Positions 9,066-20,156 of a stretch of 64,000 nt of DNA are shown piece after piece. The stretch lies in contig NZ_FMIQ01000036.1 in assembly GCF_900095695.1 (NCBI RefSeq), positions 1-64,000 of the forward strand, given 5' to 3'. The notes beneath the pieces were generated by a model. It ran no database searches, had not been told where the DNA came from, and saw only the letters and a list, made by a program, of their open reading frames with translations. Source of the stretch: Hafnia alvei (GTDB lineage: Bacteria; Pseudomonadota; Gammaproteobacteria; Enterobacterales; Enterobacteriaceae). Every line of letters begins with the position of its first letter. The first letter of the stretch is position 1. The position numbers and the translations under genes were made by a program.

Positions 9066-9659
9066 TTACCACTCCTGATAGTCATAGATCCCCGATGCGG
9101 GAATTAACTGGGCTGCCACTTCGGCGGCTTTTTCTTTGCCTAAAAGCACGTCGATAATCTTTAGCGCAAAATCGATGCTGGTTCCCGGCCCTTGGCTGGT
9201 TAGCAGGTTAACGCGTTCATCAAAGTAAGCGCGTTTGTCGATCCACTGATTTTCGGGGATTTGATCTTTCAGCGTTGGGAAACAGGTGATATTCCCTATT
9301 GGGAATAGTTTGTGGTGAGCCAATACTAACGCTGGTGCAGCACAAATTGCGGCGACCAGTTTTCCTTCTAGATGCATTTGACGCACTTTCTCAACGACTA
9401 ATTCACTGTCTCGAAAACACTCGGCGCCTTGCATTCCACCGGGCAAAACAATCACGTCATAAGACTCATCGGCAACCTGAACCAGTGGTTTATCTGCTAG
9501 CAGTTTAACGCCGCGTGAACAGACTATGACTAATTCGCCATCGCTGGCAGCACTTGCCGTAGTGACTTTAATGCCCGCGCGAACAAGCAAATCAATGGTT
9601 GTTACTGCTTCAGTTTCTTCGCTACCAGGAGCCAGACACACCAGAGCCGATGCGCTCAT
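9066..9659 (-). CDS. yajL: DJ-1/PfpI family protein deglycase or chaperone YajL
   Basis: 197 residues, against 196 in E. coli. A DJ-1 superfamily protein linked to oxidative stress protection; deglycase activity is reported but debated. The nucleophile-elbow cysteine is in [13 protein letters not shown] and the acidic partner in [10 protein letters not shown] near the N-terminus. I chose ATG 9659 because GAAAGGAAC precedes it and the N-terminus then matches the family; the longer frame to 9764 is in panE. Its start overlaps the 3' end of panE by 38 bases, so the two are likely translationally linked. Confidence 0.95.
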   Translation of the reverse strand: MSASALVCLAPGSEETEAVTTIDLLVRAGIKVTTASAASDGELVIVCSRGVKLLADKPLVQVADESYDVIVLPGGMQGAECFRDSELVVEKVRQMHLEGKLVAAICAAPALVLAHHKLFPIGNITCFPTLKDQIPENQWIDKRAYFDERVNLLTSQGPGTSIDFALKIIDVLLGKEKAAEVAAQLIPASGIYDYQEW

Positions 9660-10536
9660 AGGTTTGTTCCTTTCGTTTAATGGTTTCAAAAATATGGGCA
9701 TTCTCAGTAACGCTAAGCCCGTGCTTACGTGCCATCCTGAGCAGATAGCCGGTGATGTAGTCAATTTCAGTATGTCGCTGTGCCTGCACGTCTTGGTGCA
9801 TAGAAGAGTAATTATCGGCGGTCATGCACATCACGTTGGTCACGTAATGCAATAAGCTTTCGGGGGATGTTCGATACCCTTCAGCCTCCATGACATCGGA
9901 AATTTCTTTTACGATGGCCTCTACGTGCGGCATGTATTTTTGCAGATCGCCGTTGCGGCAGTTATAGATGACCGACAATGGATTAATAACGCAGTTAACG
10001 GCTAATTTTTTCCAAATAGCGGGCATGATGTTGTCATGCCATGCCACATCAGGAAGCGCCTGATGCAAGACTTCAGCAACGTTGCTTTGCCCAATAGCGG
10101 CTGAGTTCGTTGGACCGATATGCGTCGCACCCGCGGCAACGTGGATAATCGTATTGCCATCACGGCGCGCGGCATGGGTGGTTACCCCTTGAAATAGAGG
10201 TTGTTCAATCAGCTTTGGTAACTCATCCTGACTGCCCATGCCGTTATGCAGCAGGATAATTCGGCAATGAGGGGGGATTTTTGCCAGCAACGGAACCAAA
10301 CCGTTGTATACCTGCCAAGCTTTTAGCGTCACCAATAAAATTTGGCTTTCGGCTAAATGCAGAGGGTCGTTCGCTGCGAGGTTTTTATTGTAGGACTGCC
10401 CGTTAAGTTGGATTATGTTAACTGGACAGTAGGGCTGAGGCACGCGCAACCAGCCTTGAACATCGTGCCCAGCTTGTTCCAGTGCCGATAACCATAGCTG
10501 CCCTAGCGCCCCACAACCAAGAACTGTTATTTTCAT
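9622..10536 (-). CDS. panE: 2-dehydropantoate 2-reductase
   Basis: 304 residues, against 303 in E. coli. It reduces ketopantoate to pantoate with NADPH in pantothenate/CoA synthesis. The N-terminal Rossmann motif [17 protein letters not shown] is clear, and the [20 protein letters not shown] segment carries the conserved catalytic Lys/Asn region. ATG 10536 is preceded by a GGAGGC site on the minus strand; upstream codons run into an ERIC element and are not coding. It overlaps yajL downstream. Confidence 0.96.
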   Translation of the reverse strand: MKITVLGCGALGQLWLSALEQAGHDVQGWLRVPQPYCPVNIIQLNGQSYNKNLAANDPLHLAESQILLVTLKAWQVYNGLVPLLAKIPPHCRIILLHNGMGSQDELPKLIEQPLFQGVTTHAARRDGNTIIHVAAGATHIGPTNSAAIGQSNVAEVLHQALPDVAWHDNIMPAIWKKLAVNCVINPLSVIYNCRNGDLQKYMPHVEAIVKEISDVMEAEGYRTSPESLLHYVTNVMCMTADNYSSMHQDVQAQRHTEIDYITGYLLRMARKHGLSVTENAHIFETIKRKEQTYERIGSGVSGSW

Positions 10537-10592
10537 TTGGCCTCCTGCCCGATGCATCAGGCGATTTGCGCGCAAAGCAGAAATATTCAATC

Positions 10593-10719
10593 TATAGCCA
10601 AAATAATTCGAGTTGCATCGCGGCGGCAAAAGAGCGAGTCCCAATGAGCTTACTCGAGTAAGTGATTCGGGCGAGTGAGCGCAGCCAACAAAGATGCAGC
10701 TTGAAGTATGATGGATATT
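10593..10719. repeat. Full-length ERIC element (127 bp) between panE and yajQ
   Basis: The ends TATAGCCAAAATAATTCGAG and GCTTGAAGTATGATGGATAT, with a core of GAGCTTACTCGAGTAAGTG, match the ERIC consensus and pair over most of their length. It occupies the divergent panE/yajQ intergenic region (10537-10848), so it lies near both promoters. Nothing else is recognised in that gap. Confidence 0.85.
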
Positions 10720-10848
10720 ATCAGTATAAACTTTTATGACGCAGATCGCAGTGAGAAGCATTGGTTATGGTGTAAGGACGGTGGCTGGTCTTGCATCGCC
10801 GGAGGAAGCCGCTATTATGCTCGGCATTCAACCGAGAGGAGATTTAAC

Positions 10849-11340
10849 ATGCCTTCATTCGATATCGTTTCTGAAATTGATATTCAAGAAGTTCGTAACG
10901 CCGTAGAAAACGCTTCACGTGAGCTAGGAACCCGTTGGGATTTTCGCAACGTTGAAGCCAGCTTTGAGCTGAATGAGAAAAATGAAAGTATCAAAATCTC
11001 CAGCATCTCTGATTTCCAAGTCAACCAGCTCGTGGATATTATGCGCGAAAAACTGGCGAAACGTGGCATCGATGGTGCTGCATTAGAGATCCCAGAGCAG
11101 ATAGAACACAGCGGTAAAACTTACAGCATTGAAGCCACGCTGAAAAAGGGCATTGATAGCGCAATGGCGAAAAAAGTCATTAAGCTGATTAAAGACAGCA
11201 AGTTGAAAGTGCAGGCGCAGGTTCAGGGTGAACAAGTGCGTGTCACGGGTAAATCACGCGATGATTTGCAGGGCGTTATGGCCCTTATTCGTGGTGCAGA
11301 TTTGGGACAACCATTCCAGTTTAATAACTTCCGCGATTAA
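10849..11340 (+). CDS. yajQ: YajQ family nucleotide-binding protein
   Basis: 163 residues, the E. coli length. YajQ proteins bind nucleotides and RNA, and some relatives bind cyclic di-GMP; the exact role in enterobacteria is unclear. The conserved N-terminus [19 protein letters not shown] and the [14 protein letters not shown] motif are present. ATG 10849 follows a strong AGGAGA site. An in-frame extension to 10708 runs into the ERIC and is not used. It is convergent with yajR. Confidence 0.95.
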   Translation: MPSFDIVSEIDIQEVRNAVENASRELGTRWDFRNVEASFELNEKNESIKISSISDFQVNQLVDIMREKLAKRGIDGAALEIPEQIEHSGKTYSIEATLKKGIDSAMAKKVIKLIKDSKLKVQAQVQGEQVRVTGKSRDDLQGVMALIRGADLGQPFQFNNFRD

Positions 11341-11382
11341 CAAATTGTTTTAGGCGTAAGGTTTGTAGAATCGCGTAAGGTT

Positions 11383-11556
11383 TCGGACGCCAATTAGCAT
11401 TTGGGTTTCCATGAAAATGCTGGTTCAGGCGTCCGACGAAAGGTTGCTGGCGCGCAACCTCTCGACTCTCGCGCTTTTTACCGAGTTGTTTGTCCGACCG
11501 GTCTCGGAGCGCACGTCCTGTGCGCCCTCAACCTGCCACCAGCATCCTTGCTGGCG
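11383..11556. repeat. Cluster of four hairpins in the yajQ-yajR convergent gap
   Basis: Successive inverted repeats: TCGGACGCC/GGCGTCCGA (11383-11391, 11428-11436) enclosing AGCATTT/AAATGCT; AGGTTGC/GCAACCT (11441-11447, 11454-11460); GCGCAC/GTGCGC (11509-11514, 11520-11525); and GCC(A)CCAGC/GCTGG(C)GGC near 11535-11556. The 276-bp gap has no credible gene. The arrangement looks like a structured dispersed element and may end both convergent transcripts (inference). Confidence 0.55.
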
Positions 11557-11616
11557 GCTCTATCGTGTATCTCATCCAACAAGAAAAACAAAAGCATCAG
11601 ATAAACAGGCCTAAAT

Positions 11617-12984
11617 CTAATGCTGCCCCGCCACAAACAGCTCAATATCGCCACGGTTGGTGATTTTAGAATCAATCTTCACATACGCCGTTTTTTCTTC
11701 AGGAATAAGCACCACATCAGCCACGCCGTGCAGTTGTTTAAGCGCCAGTTCTAATTCTGGCGTTGCAGGGATCGTGTCGGGAATAACAATGCGCAAACTG
11801 CTGACGTAAGGAGGCTCTTTCATCGTCATGCTAACCGCGAGCCAGATCACGGCCAACACTGCGCATCCGGTAAACACGGTTGCCGCGCCGTTATGTGAAT
11901 ATAAGAATCCGCTTAAGCTCCCACCGATGGCCACGCCGAGAAATTGGCTGGTGGAGTAAATTCCCATCGCTGTGCCTTTATATCCAGCGGGCGACTCTTT
12001 GCTGATCAGTGAAGGCAATAGCGCTTCCATCACATTGAATGCAATAAAGAAAACTTGAATGCCAAAGATAATGCCCCACAGGTTTAAATCGGCGTACCAG
12101 AGGATTACCTCAGCGGCGAGCATTAAAATAACGCACACCTGAAATACCTGTTTCATACGACGCTGTTTTTCAGCATAGATGATGAAAGGGATAACGCAGA
12201 CAAATGCGATCAGCATGGTCACTAAATAGACTTTCCACTGACTATCCCTTGCCAGACCCGCTTCTTCCATGAGCGGTGGCAGCGCTACAAAGCTCGACAT
12301 CAGTAAAATATGTACGCACATAATGCCAAAATTAAGCTTAAGCAACCGGCTGTTTGCCAGTACTTTGCTAAAACTGCCCTTCACCATGCTCGATTCACGG
12401 TTCAGCACGTGATGGCGCGGCGTTGGGATGCAAAAGAGCGTGATGATAACGCCACCTAATGCGAGCAGCGCGATCATCCAGAAAAGCCCGGAGAGGCCAA
12501 CGGCGTGGGTGATAATCGGGCCTGCGACCATTGCAATGGCAAAGGTGACGCCAAAACTGACGCCGATAAATGCCATCGCCTTAGTGCGATTTTGCTCACG
12601 GGTTAAGTCGGATAACAGCGCCATAACCGCGGCGGCAATTGCTCCCGAGCCTTGTAAAGCGCGGCCAAGGATCACGCCCCATATTGAGTCTGTCATGGCC
12701 GCAATGGCGCTGCCGAGAGCAAATATCAGTAGCCCGCCGACGATGAGCGGTTTACGTCCGATTCGGTCGGAAAAGAGGCCAAATGGGATCTGGAAGACGG
12801 CTTGTGTTAAGCCATAAATTCCAATCGCGAGCCCGATTAACGTTTCGGAAGCGCCCGCCAAAGACATACCATAGGTGGTTAGCACCGGCAAAACCATAAA
12901 CATCCCAAGCATACGCAATGAGAATACGGTTCCTAGACCCCAGGTGGCTTTCCGTTCCTCTGGTGTCATCTGAAAATCATTCAT
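11617..12984 (-). CDS. yajR: Major facilitator superfamily transporter YajR
   Basis: 455 residues, against 454 in E. coli. Twelve membrane segments are followed by a soluble C-terminal ferredoxin-like YAM domain (about residues 390-455, ending AYVKIDSKITNRGDIELF). The MFS motif A is visible as GLFSDRIGRKPLIVGG. Substrate unknown; a proton-coupled efflux role has been proposed for the family. ATG 12984 has GAGG upstream and gives the standard MNDFQMTPEERKATWGLG start; the frame extends to 13029 without support. Confidence 0.94.
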   Translation of the reverse strand: MNDFQMTPEERKATWGLGTVFSLRMLGMFMVLPVLTTYGMSLAGASETLIGLAIGIYGLTQAVFQIPFGLFSDRIGRKPLIVGGLLIFALGSAIAAMTDSIWGVILGRALQGSGAIAAAVMALLSDLTREQNRTKAMAFIGVSFGVTFAIAMVAGPIITHAVGLSGLFWMIALLALGGVIITLFCIPTPRHHVLNRESSMVKGSFSKVLANSRLLKLNFGIMCVHILLMSSFVALPPLMEEAGLARDSQWKVYLVTMLIAFVCVIPFIIYAEKQRRMKQVFQVCVILMLAAEVILWYADLNLWGIIFGIQVFFIAFNVMEALLPSLISKESPAGYKGTAMGIYSTSQFLGVAIGGSLSGFLYSHNGAATVFTGCAVLAVIWLAVSMTMKEPPYVSSLRIVIPDTIPATPELELALKQLHGVADVVLIPEEKTAYVKIDSKITNRGDIELFVAGQH

Positions 12985-13200
12985 TACAACCTCAGTTTCT
13001 TTTAGTACGGGAACAACCCAGCGTTTCACTGCGTTGAAATTATTCTTGTTATTGGTGCTTTCTGATGAGCACTGCTCTGGTGGCAGTTGGTGGAAAGCAT
13101 TCCCGAGGAATAGTATCTATTGTAATTAAAGCCGAGCTAGATTACTTGACCTTACCCGTTTTGAACAGACTAAGGACTCAGCGGGGGAGGGGAAAAAAGA

Positions 13201-13223
13201 AAGCCGGATGAGATATCCGGCTT
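13201..13223 (-). terminator. cyo operon terminator
   Basis: A 9-bp stem AAGCCGGAT/ATCCGGCTT with a 5-base loop is followed on the minus strand by TTCTTTTTT. It lies about 30 bases after the cyoE stop codon. Confidence 0.85.
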
Positions 13224-13251
13224 TTTACGATTAACCATTAAGACTAAACGA

Positions 13252-14142
13252 TCAACGCAGCATCGTTAGCAGGCTTTCTGTTGCCGGAGACTGGAAGTCA
13301 ACCGACATCATTACGCTCAGGCAAGTGATGGTCACGATGGAGAACACAAACAGTTTGCGAGCCCATACGCGATCGTCCACCGCTTTCTTATAGCCAGAGA
13401 GCGCCATACCTAACCACCACACGCTGACCGCGGCTGCAACAACCAGATATTTATAGCCAGCATACCCGCCTAGAGACAGCATCAGCGTGGCAACCATAAA
13501 CGCCACGATGTACAGCGTGATGTGGTTTTTAGCTACCGAAATACCTTTAACCACGGGCAATACTGGAATATTGGCAGCTTGATAATCCTTGAAGCGGAAG
13601 ATGGCAATCGCATAGGAGTGCGGCATCTGCCACAGGCTGAAAATAGCCAGAAGGATCAGGGCGCCGGCGTCAAACTCGTTGCTGACGGCGCAATAGCCAA
13701 TAACCGGTGGAGCGGCGCCAGACAGGCTGCCAATCAGCGTACCGTATACGGAATGACGCTTCATATACAGGCTGTAAACGCCAACGTAGACGATGAAGCC
13801 AATCACTGCCAACAGCGCGGCTAACGGATTAGCCGCAACATATAACAGTGCAACACCGGCAAGGCCCAACAGCGTAGCGTAGGTCAATGTCACTTTAGGC
13901 GCGATTAACCCTTTCACCAAAACGCGGTTTTTGGTTCGCTCCATAATTTTATCTATGTCTCGGTCAATGTAGTTATTAAATACACAGCCCGAGGCGACAA
14001 CCAGCGACACGCCTACCATGGTCGCGATGAACAGGGGAACATCTAAGCTCCCCTTCGAGGCCAGGAAGAATCCACCGATAACCGAAATCAGGTTACCGAA
14101 GATAATGCCCGGTTTTGTTACTTGCAGGTATTGCTTCATCAT
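13252..14142 (-). CDS. cyoE: Protoheme IX farnesyltransferase (heme O synthase)
   Basis: 296 residues, the E. coli length when the start is taken as ATG 14142 rather than the GTG one codon upstream. It attaches farnesyl to heme b to make heme O for the bo3 oxidase. The UbiA-family Asp-rich motifs [12 protein letters not shown] and [15 protein letters not shown] are visible, along with several membrane segments. It is the last gene of cyoABCDE and follows cyoD by 13 bases. Confidence 0.97.
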   Translation of the reverse strand: MMKQYLQVTKPGIIFGNLISVIGGFFLASKGSLDVPLFIATMVGVSLVVASGCVFNNYIDRDIDKIMERTKNRVLVKGLIAPKVTLTYATLLGLAGVALLYVAANPLAALLAVIGFIVYVGVYSLYMKRHSVYGTLIGSLSGAAPPVIGYCAVSNEFDAGALILLAIFSLWQMPHSYAIAIFRFKDYQAANIPVLPVVKGISVAKNHITLYIVAFMVATLMLSLGGYAGYKYLVVAAAVSVWWLGMALSGYKKAVDDRVWARKLFVFSIVTITCLSVMMSVDFQSPATESLLTMLR

Positions 14143-14155
14143 CACAGGCAGCTCT

Positions 14156-14506
14156 TTAGTGGACCATCATATTGATGTTGAGGTTGTACATAATCCAAAG
14201 TGAGCCAACGACAACAATGGCGATAATCAAGGCGGTAAATGCCAGAGCTATCAGGTTCCAACGCTCTTCAGACGAGGTGTTCATGTGCAGGAAGTACACC
14301 AGATGAACAAAAATCTGAATCACTGCCATCGCCACCACGGTAACCAAAATCGTTTGGTGCGAAGCGGTACCTTCCATCACCATCCAGAACGGGATAACCG
14401 TAAGGATGACCGACAGAATAAAGCCAATCATGTAAGACTTTGCGCTGCCGTGGCTAGCACCGTTGTTGTCTGTAGAATGGTGACCCGTTGTAGGTGAGTG
14501 ACTCAT
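14156..14506 (-). CDS. cyoD: Cytochrome bo3 ubiquinol oxidase subunit IV
   Basis: 116 residues, against 109 in E. coli, with a slightly longer His/Ser-rich N-terminus. Three membrane helices are visible; the subunit assists assembly of the CuB centre in subunit I. The start ATG overlaps the cyoC stop codon by one base (TAATG), which indicates coupled translation. Confidence 0.96.
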   Translation of the reverse strand: MSHSPTTGHHSTDNNGASHGSAKSYMIGFILSVILTVIPFWMVMEGTASHQTILVTVVAMAVIQIFVHLVYFLHMNTSSEERWNLIALAFTALIIAIVVVGSLWIMYNLNINMMVH

Positions 14507-15126
14507 TACATTGCCCCCATCAGATAAACTACGGTGAATACGCAGATCCACACCACGTCCAAGAAGTGCCAGAACAGGCTCAGACACATCAGGCGAGTAC
14601 GGTTACGCGCGGTCAGGCCTTTTTTGCCTACCTGAATCATCATCACGATAATCCAGATCAGGCCACTGGTAACGTGAATACCGTGCGTGCCAACCAAGGT
14701 AAAGAAGGCAGACAGGAATGCACTTTTGTCTGGACCAAAACCTTCGGCAATCAGGTGATGGAATTCGTAGATTTCCATCGCGATGAAGCTTGCACCGAAC
14801 AGGAAGGTCAAGCCTAACCAGGTATTTACGGTGCCTACTTTACCTTTGTTCATCGCCAGCATGGCGAAGCCATAGGTGATGCTGCTAAATAACAGCAGGA
14901 AGGTTTCAACCAACACAAACGGCAGTTCAAAAATATCTTTGCCGGATGGGCCGTCAGCGGTGCCGTTGACCAAGACTGCATACGTTGCGAACAAGCTCGC
15001 GAACAGAATACAGTCGCTCATCAGGTAGACCCAGAAGCCGAACACTTTCGTGTCACCGGCGTCGTGGTGCCCATGCTCCGCATGGGCCTCCTGACCGTGA
15101 GTATGATGTAAAGTATCAGTTGTCAT
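14506..15126 (-). CDS. cyoC: Cytochrome bo3 ubiquinol oxidase subunit III
   Basis: 206 residues, against 204 in E. coli. A soluble His-rich N-terminus ([18 protein letters not shown]) precedes five membrane helices of the cytochrome oxidase subunit III family. Its start overlaps the end of cyoB by 11 bases. Confidence 0.97.
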   Translation of the reverse strand: MTTDTLHHTHGQEAHAEHGHHDAGDTKVFGFWVYLMSDCILFASLFATYAVLVNGTADGPSGKDIFELPFVLVETFLLLFSSITYGFAMLAMNKGKVGTVNTWLGLTFLFGASFIAMEIYEFHHLIAEGFGPDKSAFLSAFFTLVGTHGIHVTSGLIWIIVMMIQVGKKGLTARNRTRLMCLSLFWHFLDVVWICVFTVVYLMGAM

Positions 15127-17107
15127 ATTTCACGCCTGCTTTGCTAATTTGTTCAAAGTGTTGATTCTCAATACTTTCAATTTCAGGAACTTGAACGTAG
15201 TAATCAACATCATCGTTGAAGCTGTGCACGATCCACGTGGCAATCATGCCCAGGAAGCAGACAATCGCCAGCCACCAGATGTCCCAAATCATGGCAAAAC
15301 CAAAGACGAGGCTGAAGCCTGCAATGATGACGCCTGCGCCAGTGTTACGTGGCATATGAATTGGTGCATATTTTTCTGGTTTCTTATAAGCGATACCTTC
15401 TTCTTTCAGCTCCCAGAATGCATCACGCGAATGAACCTGTGGCTCGATAGCGAAGTTATAGAACGGCGGTGGAGAAGACGTTGACCACTCCAGCGTACGG
15501 CCGCCCCATGGATCGCCGGTCAGATCGCGGTTCTGATCGCGGTCGCGAACAGACACGAAAATCTGAATCAGCTGACAGGCAATACCACATGCAATCAGCG
15601 CAGCGCCGCCCGCAGCAACCATCAGCAGAGGATGGAATGCAGGGTCAATTTGCTGGCTCAGACGACGAGTCATGCCCATGAAGCCCAAGCCGTACAGCGG
15701 CATGAAGGCAACGAAGAAGCCGATGATCCAGAACCAGAATGCGCGTTTGCCCCAAGTTTCGTTTAGCGTGAAGCCAAATGCTTTCGGGAACCAGTAAGTC
15801 ATACCGGCGAAGCAACCGAATACCACACCGCCGATGATCACGTTATGGAAGTGCGCAATCAGGAACAGGCTGTTATGCAGAACAAAGTTTGCACCAGGAA
15901 CAGCCAGCAGAACGCCGGTCATACCACCTACGGTAAAGGTGATGATGAAGCCAATAGTCCACAGCATCGCAGAGTTAAACACGATGCGGCCTTGGTACAT
16001 GGTGAACAGCCAGTTGAAGATTTTTACCCCGGTCGGAATCGAGATAATCATCGTGGCTATACCGAAGAACGCATTGACGTTCGCACCTGACCCCATGGTA
16101 AAGAAGTGATGCAGCCAAACGATGAACGACAGAATGGTGATACACACGGTCGCCCATACCAGCGAGGTGTAGCCAAACAGACGTTTCTTACAGAAGGTTG
16201 CCACCACTTCGGAGAACACACCGAAGACAGGCAGAACCAAGATATACACTTCCGGATGGCCCCAGGCCCAAATCAGGTTGATGTACATCATCATGTTGCC
16301 GCCCATATCGTTGGTGAAGAAATGGGTGCCGAGGTAGCGGTCAGCCGTCAGTAAAGCAACGGTAACGGTTAAAATCGGGAAGGCAGCAATGATCAGAACG
16401 TTGGTGCACAATGCGGTCCATGTGAAGACCGGCATTTTCATCAGAGACATGCCAGGAGCACGCATTTTGATGATGGTGGCAAAGAAGTTAACGCCCGTCA
16501 GCAAGGTGCCCAAGCCGGATATCTGTAGACTCCATATCCAGTAATCGACCCCTACGCCAGGGCTGTACTCCTTACCTGATAGCGGTGGATAGGCCAACCA
16601 GCCAGTTTGAGCAAATTCGCCCACACCCAGCGACAGGTTGATCAGAACCACACCGGCAACGGTGAACCAGAAGCTCAGGTTATTCAGGAATGGGAAGGCA
16701 ACGTCGCGAGCACCGATTTGCAACGGCACAACGACGTTCATCAGACCTACCACGAACGGCATCGCTACGAAGAAGATCATGATAACGCCGTGAGCGGTGA
16801 AGATCTGGTCGTAGTGGTGAGGTGGTAGGAATCCGGCTTCACCGGCGGACGCAAGCGCCTGCTGGCTACGCATCATGATGGCATCGGCAAAGCCGCGCAG
16901 CAGCATGACAAACGCCACGATGATGTACATGATACCCAGACGTTTATGGTCAACCGAAGTTAGCCACTCCGTCCATAGGTATTTCCATTTTCCAAAATAG
17001 GTAATCAAAGCCAGAAGGGCCAGACCGCCTAAGATAATGCCGGCAACCGTAACCATAACAATCGGTTCATGGTACGGGACGGCGTCGAGTGTTAGTTTTC
17101 CAAACAT
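15116..17107 (-). CDS. cyoB: Cytochrome bo3 ubiquinol oxidase subunit I
   Basis: 663 residues, the E. coli size. The catalytic subunit reduces oxygen to water at the heme o3-CuB centre and pumps protons. Ligand motifs are intact: [11 protein letters not shown] (CuB His and cross-linked Tyr), LHHFFTMG (CuB histidines) and [10 protein letters not shown] (heme ligands). It starts 3 bases after cyoA. Confidence 0.98.
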   Translation of the reverse strand: MFGKLTLDAVPYHEPIVMVTVAGIILGGLALLALITYFGKWKYLWTEWLTSVDHKRLGIMYIIVAFVMLLRGFADAIMMRSQQALASAGEAGFLPPHHYDQIFTAHGVIMIFFVAMPFVVGLMNVVVPLQIGARDVAFPFLNNLSFWFTVAGVVLINLSLGVGEFAQTGWLAYPPLSGKEYSPGVGVDYWIWSLQISGLGTLLTGVNFFATIIKMRAPGMSLMKMPVFTWTALCTNVLIIAAFPILTVTVALLTADRYLGTHFFTNDMGGNMMMYINLIWAWGHPEVYILVLPVFGVFSEVVATFCKKRLFGYTSLVWATVCITILSFIVWLHHFFTMGSGANVNAFFGIATMIISIPTGVKIFNWLFTMYQGRIVFNSAMLWTIGFIITFTVGGMTGVLLAVPGANFVLHNSLFLIAHFHNVIIGGVVFGCFAGMTYWFPKAFGFTLNETWGKRAFWFWIIGFFVAFMPLYGLGFMGMTRRLSQQIDPAFHPLLMVAAGGAALIACGIACQLIQIFVSVRDRDQNRDLTGDPWGGRTLEWSTSSPPPFYNFAIEPQVHSRDAFWELKEEGIAYKKPEKYAPIHMPRNTGAGVIIAGFSLVFGFAMIWDIWWLAIVCFLGMIATWIVHSFNDDVDYYVQVPEIESIENQHFEQISKAGVKYDN

Positions 17108-17110
17108 CTG

Positions 17111-18040
17111 TTATTCCTCGGCTCCTGCGTGAGCGTGCTCACCCATGTCCATATCCATATGCTCGTCTTTCTTCATGTCCATCTTCTTGCTGCCCATGAA
17201 TTTGTTAATCACATCGACAAACAATTCTGGATTAGCGCTAGAGAAGTATTCAACCGGATGGTATTCACTTGGCTTCGCTAATGCGTCGAATTCAGCCATG
17301 GTGGTCAGCTGATTAGGGGCTTTCTTAACGTTGGCAACCCACTGATCAAAGGTTTCATTATCGGGCGTTGCGATGGCGGTGAACTTCATTCCAGAGAATC
17401 CTGGACCGCTGTAGCTGCTGGAAATCCCGTTATATTTACCCGGTTCGTTGGCAATCAAATGCAGTTGGGTCTGCATGCCTGCCATCGCGTAAATCTGCCC
17501 ACCTAAACGCGGAATGAAGAATGAGTTCATCACCGAGTTTGACGTGATGCGGAAATTAACCGGAGTATTGGCTGGGAAAGCCAGTTCATTAACGGTTGCA
17601 ATCCCCAAGTCTGGATAAACGAACAACCATTTCCAGTCGAGTGAAATTACATCAACACGGATTGGTTTAACGTCGGAGACCAGTGGTTTATACGGATCAA
17701 GTTCGTGAGTCGTTTTCCACGTCAATGTTGCGAGGATAGCGATAATGATAATTGGCACTGTCCAAACGACAGCTTCAATTTTATTAGAGTGAGACCAGTT
17801 GGGAGTGTATTTGGCATCGGTATTTGACGCGCGGAATTTACGCGTAAATACAATTGTCATTACGATTACTGGAATCACCACGATTAACATCAGCCCAAGG
17901 GCAGTCAGTATCAGGGATCTCTGCTCTAGACCTATTTGTCCTTTAGGATCCAGAAGCGCCATATCACAACCGCTCAGCAAGGCCGAGGCTGCGATTAAAG
18001 ATAATATCCCAAAGCTTTTATTTAATTTACTGAGTCTCAT
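17111..18040 (-). CDS. cyoA: Cytochrome bo3 ubiquinol oxidase subunit II
   Basis: 309 residues, against 315 in E. coli. A lipoprotein signal ends LLSGC, with Cys25 as the lipid site. Two membrane helices follow, then a periplasmic cupredoxin fold without the CuA ligands, as expected for a quinol oxidase. The C-terminus is rich in Met, Asp, His and Lys. A GAGG ribosome binding site precedes the ATG. It is first in the operon. Confidence 0.97.
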   Translation of the reverse strand: MRLSKLNKSFGILSLIAASALLSGCDMALLDPKGQIGLEQRSLILTALGLMLIVVIPVIVMTIVFTRKFRASNTDAKYTPNWSHSNKIEAVVWTVPIIIIAILATLTWKTTHELDPYKPLVSDVKPIRVDVISLDWKWLFVYPDLGIATVNELAFPANTPVNFRITSNSVMNSFFIPRLGGQIYAMAGMQTQLHLIANEPGKYNGISSSYSGPGFSGMKFTAIATPDNETFDQWVANVKKAPNQLTTMAEFDALAKPSEYHPVEYFSSANPELFVDVINKFMGSKKMDMKKDEHMDMDMGEHAHAGAEE

Positions 18041-18086
18041 CTAACGACCTCAATCGAAGGCTCTCTGTCGTCCCAAATGTAGGGGC

Positions 18087-18115
18087 ATTTTACGGGAAGG
18101 TTGCAGATCTGTAAA
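18087..18115 (-). promoter_or_regulatory. cyoA promoter
   Basis: On the minus strand TTTACA and TAAAAT are separated by exactly 17 bp, with the -10 about 47 bases before the cyoA start. This is a good sigma-70 match (5 of 6 at each hexamer). ArcA and Fnr control is known for E. coli cyo, but I did not identify their sites with confidence here. Confidence 0.65.
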
Positions 18116-18587
18116 CATTCTTAAAGGTCTGTCACTCCATTGTTTAAAAAGTCCAGTTTGTTTGTTCTAAATGTCGCATTTCATGGTGTGTTTAAGGCGA
18201 AATGTAGCTATCAAATCAGAGGCTTATTTTCACTTTGTTGTAACAAAGTAAATGTAACAAAAAATATTTACGTACCCCTGAAAATCACGTTTTGTCACTT
18301 CTAGCCTAGCTCCTAATCTGCGGTTAGCCCATGTATTGCCAGCTTTAAATAGGAATATGTGACACAGATCGTAGGGATATGTAACTCGTTACATTTAGGT
18401 TTATTTCTTCTCTTAGAAGGCACGAAACGTGAAAGAGATCTCTATTTGTTAATTTTTTGTTCTTCATTTTTCTGACGTCTAAATGAATTTAGCGTGAAAA
18501 TTGAACAGTTGCTTAGGTGTGAAAATACAGAAAAATATCAGTAGAAAATTATTTAATGGATAATTAAGCGGCAAATTTGAATAATAA
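18116..18587. other. Gene-less upstream region of cyoA
   Basis: AT-rich, with no coding frame. A perfect inverted repeat CTTTGTT-GT-AACAAAG is at about 18234-18249, followed by another GTAACAAAA. It could be a regulator site of the cyo operon, but it does not clearly match ArcA or Fnr consensus. Confidence 0.4.
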
Positions 18588-18622
18588 AAAAAACGCTGCC
18601 TAAAATATAGGCAGCGTTTTTT
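18588..18622 (-). terminator. ampG terminator
   Basis: A 15-bp A/T-flanked stem with core CGCTGCCTA/TAGGCAGCG and an AAATA loop, with T-runs on both sides. It lies about 40 bases after the ampG stop and can act in either direction. Confidence 0.85.
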
Positions 18623-18659
18623 TTATTATTTTAAGACTTAAATTAATTTAGTTACGGAA

Positions 18660-20141
18660 TTAAATTGTCGGCTGTAGATCGCGCTGGCTGCGATAATCCA
18701 AACCCGCGCCAAGTAAAATGCCAAATAAGCTCAGCAATAAACCAATATTTAACAGCCAATCCATGAGGACATCAGCACTCGAGCCAGAAAGAGTTTCTAC
18801 GAGCAGCCCAAGCAGCCATAATGCAATCAAAATGCATCCGACCAACAGCGATTGAGAGGCCAGCTTATAGGCTCGAGCAAAGCGGGTTCGGCGCGAGAAT
18901 TCACCGGTGATTTGTGTGTATTCCAAGGTTTTGCGGCAGGCGACCAGCAGCAAGAGCCCAGGAACGGCGGCGACGATCGAGAAAAGATAGAACAACGGCC
19001 AGCCATGTAATTCAACAAACCAACCCGCAACCGGCCCTACATAGACACGACCTACGGCTGAAAGCGCCGACAATAGAGCGAATTGGGTTGCTGAGAATGA
19101 CTTGTTACACAGCGTCATTAACAGTGCGACGAATGCCGCGGTGCCCATTCCCCCGCAGAGGTTCTCCAGAAAAATGGCGCTGCCCATGGTGAGCAGATTT
19201 TTATCGGTCACCGCCAGCAGCCAGTAGCCAAAATTGGATACCCCTTGCAAGATACCAAATAGCATCAATGCGCGGAAAAGGGACAAGCGTTGCATCAGTA
19301 CGCCGCCAAACAAGGCGCCAACGATGGTGGCAAACAACCCTAACGTTTTGTTGACGATACCAACTTCACCCGCGTCGAATCCGACACCGCGAATCAGAAA
19401 CGTTGTGCTCAAACTGCCGGCGAAAGCATCACCCATCTTGTACATCACGATGAGTAATAAAATTAGCCACGCATTATTTCGGCCAAAGAAATCCTTAAGC
19501 GGCTCAATCACGGCCTGTTCAAGCGTGCGTGGCGCAGGCGCTGATACCTGAGGTTCTGGAGCAAATAGCGTAGCAGCGATACCGATCAGCATTAAACCAG
19601 CCATCAGCCAATAGGTGCCTTGCCAGCCAAAATAGCGATCGGCTAACCACAGCGCTAACCCACCAGAAACCAGCATCGCCAGCCGATAGCCCAAAACGGA
19701 AACAGCCGCGCCGGTTCCGCGTTCTTCAGCGCTAAGCAAATCAGTTTTATAGGCGTCGAAGACAATATCTTGGGAGGCTGAGCAGAATGCGACGATGACG
19801 GCCAACCCTGCCAGCCACCACAGATGCTGGATAGGGTTGAGTAATCCCATGGCAAAGATGGTGATAAGTAGCAGGATTTGAGTCACTAAAAGCCAGCCAC
19901 GGCGGCGACCAAGGAAGGAAGGCGTATAGCGATCCATCATCGGTGACCATAGGAATTTAAAAACGTAGGCCTGACCAACCAGTGAAAAGAATCCGATCGT
20001 TTTGAGATCGACGTTGGCAACGGTCATCCAAGCCTGAAGTGTACCGGAAGTTAATGCGAGAGGAAGGCCAGAGGCAAAACCCAACAGTAATAAAATGACC
20101 GTATTACGCTGGGTGAAAATAGCTAAGTTTGAATTAGACAT
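18660..20141 (-). CDS. ampG: Muropeptide permease AmpG
   Basis: 493 residues, against 491 in E. coli. An MFS-type inner membrane permease that imports GlcNAc-anhydroMurNAc peptides for cell wall recycling, and so feeds AmpR-dependent beta-lactamase induction in species that carry ampC. The N-terminus LLLGFASGLPLALTSGTLQAW and the central PLKDFFGRNNAW segment are typical. A 9-bp hairpin sits just before its ribosome binding region. yajG lies 116 bases upstream on the same strand. Confidence 0.96.
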   Translation of the reverse strand: MSNSNLAIFTQRNTVILLLLGFASGLPLALTSGTLQAWMTVANVDLKTIGFFSLVGQAYVFKFLWSPMMDRYTPSFLGRRRGWLLVTQILLLITIFAMGLLNPIQHLWWLAGLAVIVAFCSASQDIVFDAYKTDLLSAEERGTGAAVSVLGYRLAMLVSGGLALWLADRYFGWQGTYWLMAGLMLIGIAATLFAPEPQVSAPAPRTLEQAVIEPLKDFFGRNNAWLILLLIVMYKMGDAFAGSLSTTFLIRGVGFDAGEVGIVNKTLGLFATIVGALFGGVLMQRLSLFRALMLFGILQGVSNFGYWLLAVTDKNLLTMGSAIFLENLCGGMGTAAFVALLMTLCNKSFSATQFALLSALSAVGRVYVGPVAGWFVELHGWPLFYLFSIVAAVPGLLLLVACRKTLEYTQITGEFSRRTRFARAYKLASQSLLVGCILIALWLLGLLVETLSGSSADVLMDWLLNIGLLLSLFGILLGAGLDYRSQRDLQPTI

Positions 20142-20156
20142 TCAATTGATTCCCAT

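Noticed and set aside
10708-10848. N-terminal extension of yajQ
   Set aside because: The added codons start inside an ERIC, and the family N-terminus begins exactly at the ATG with a strong AGGAGA site.
11401-11614. Two 67-codon plus-strand frames in the yajQ-yajR gap
   Set aside because: They overlap the hairpin cluster, have Cys/Pro/Ser-rich composition and no start signals.
18234-18249. Inverted repeat upstream of cyoA as an Fnr or ArcA site
   Set aside because: CTTTGTT-GT-AACAAAG does not fit TTGAT-N4-ATCAA or the ArcA direct repeats, so it was reported only as part of the intergenic region.
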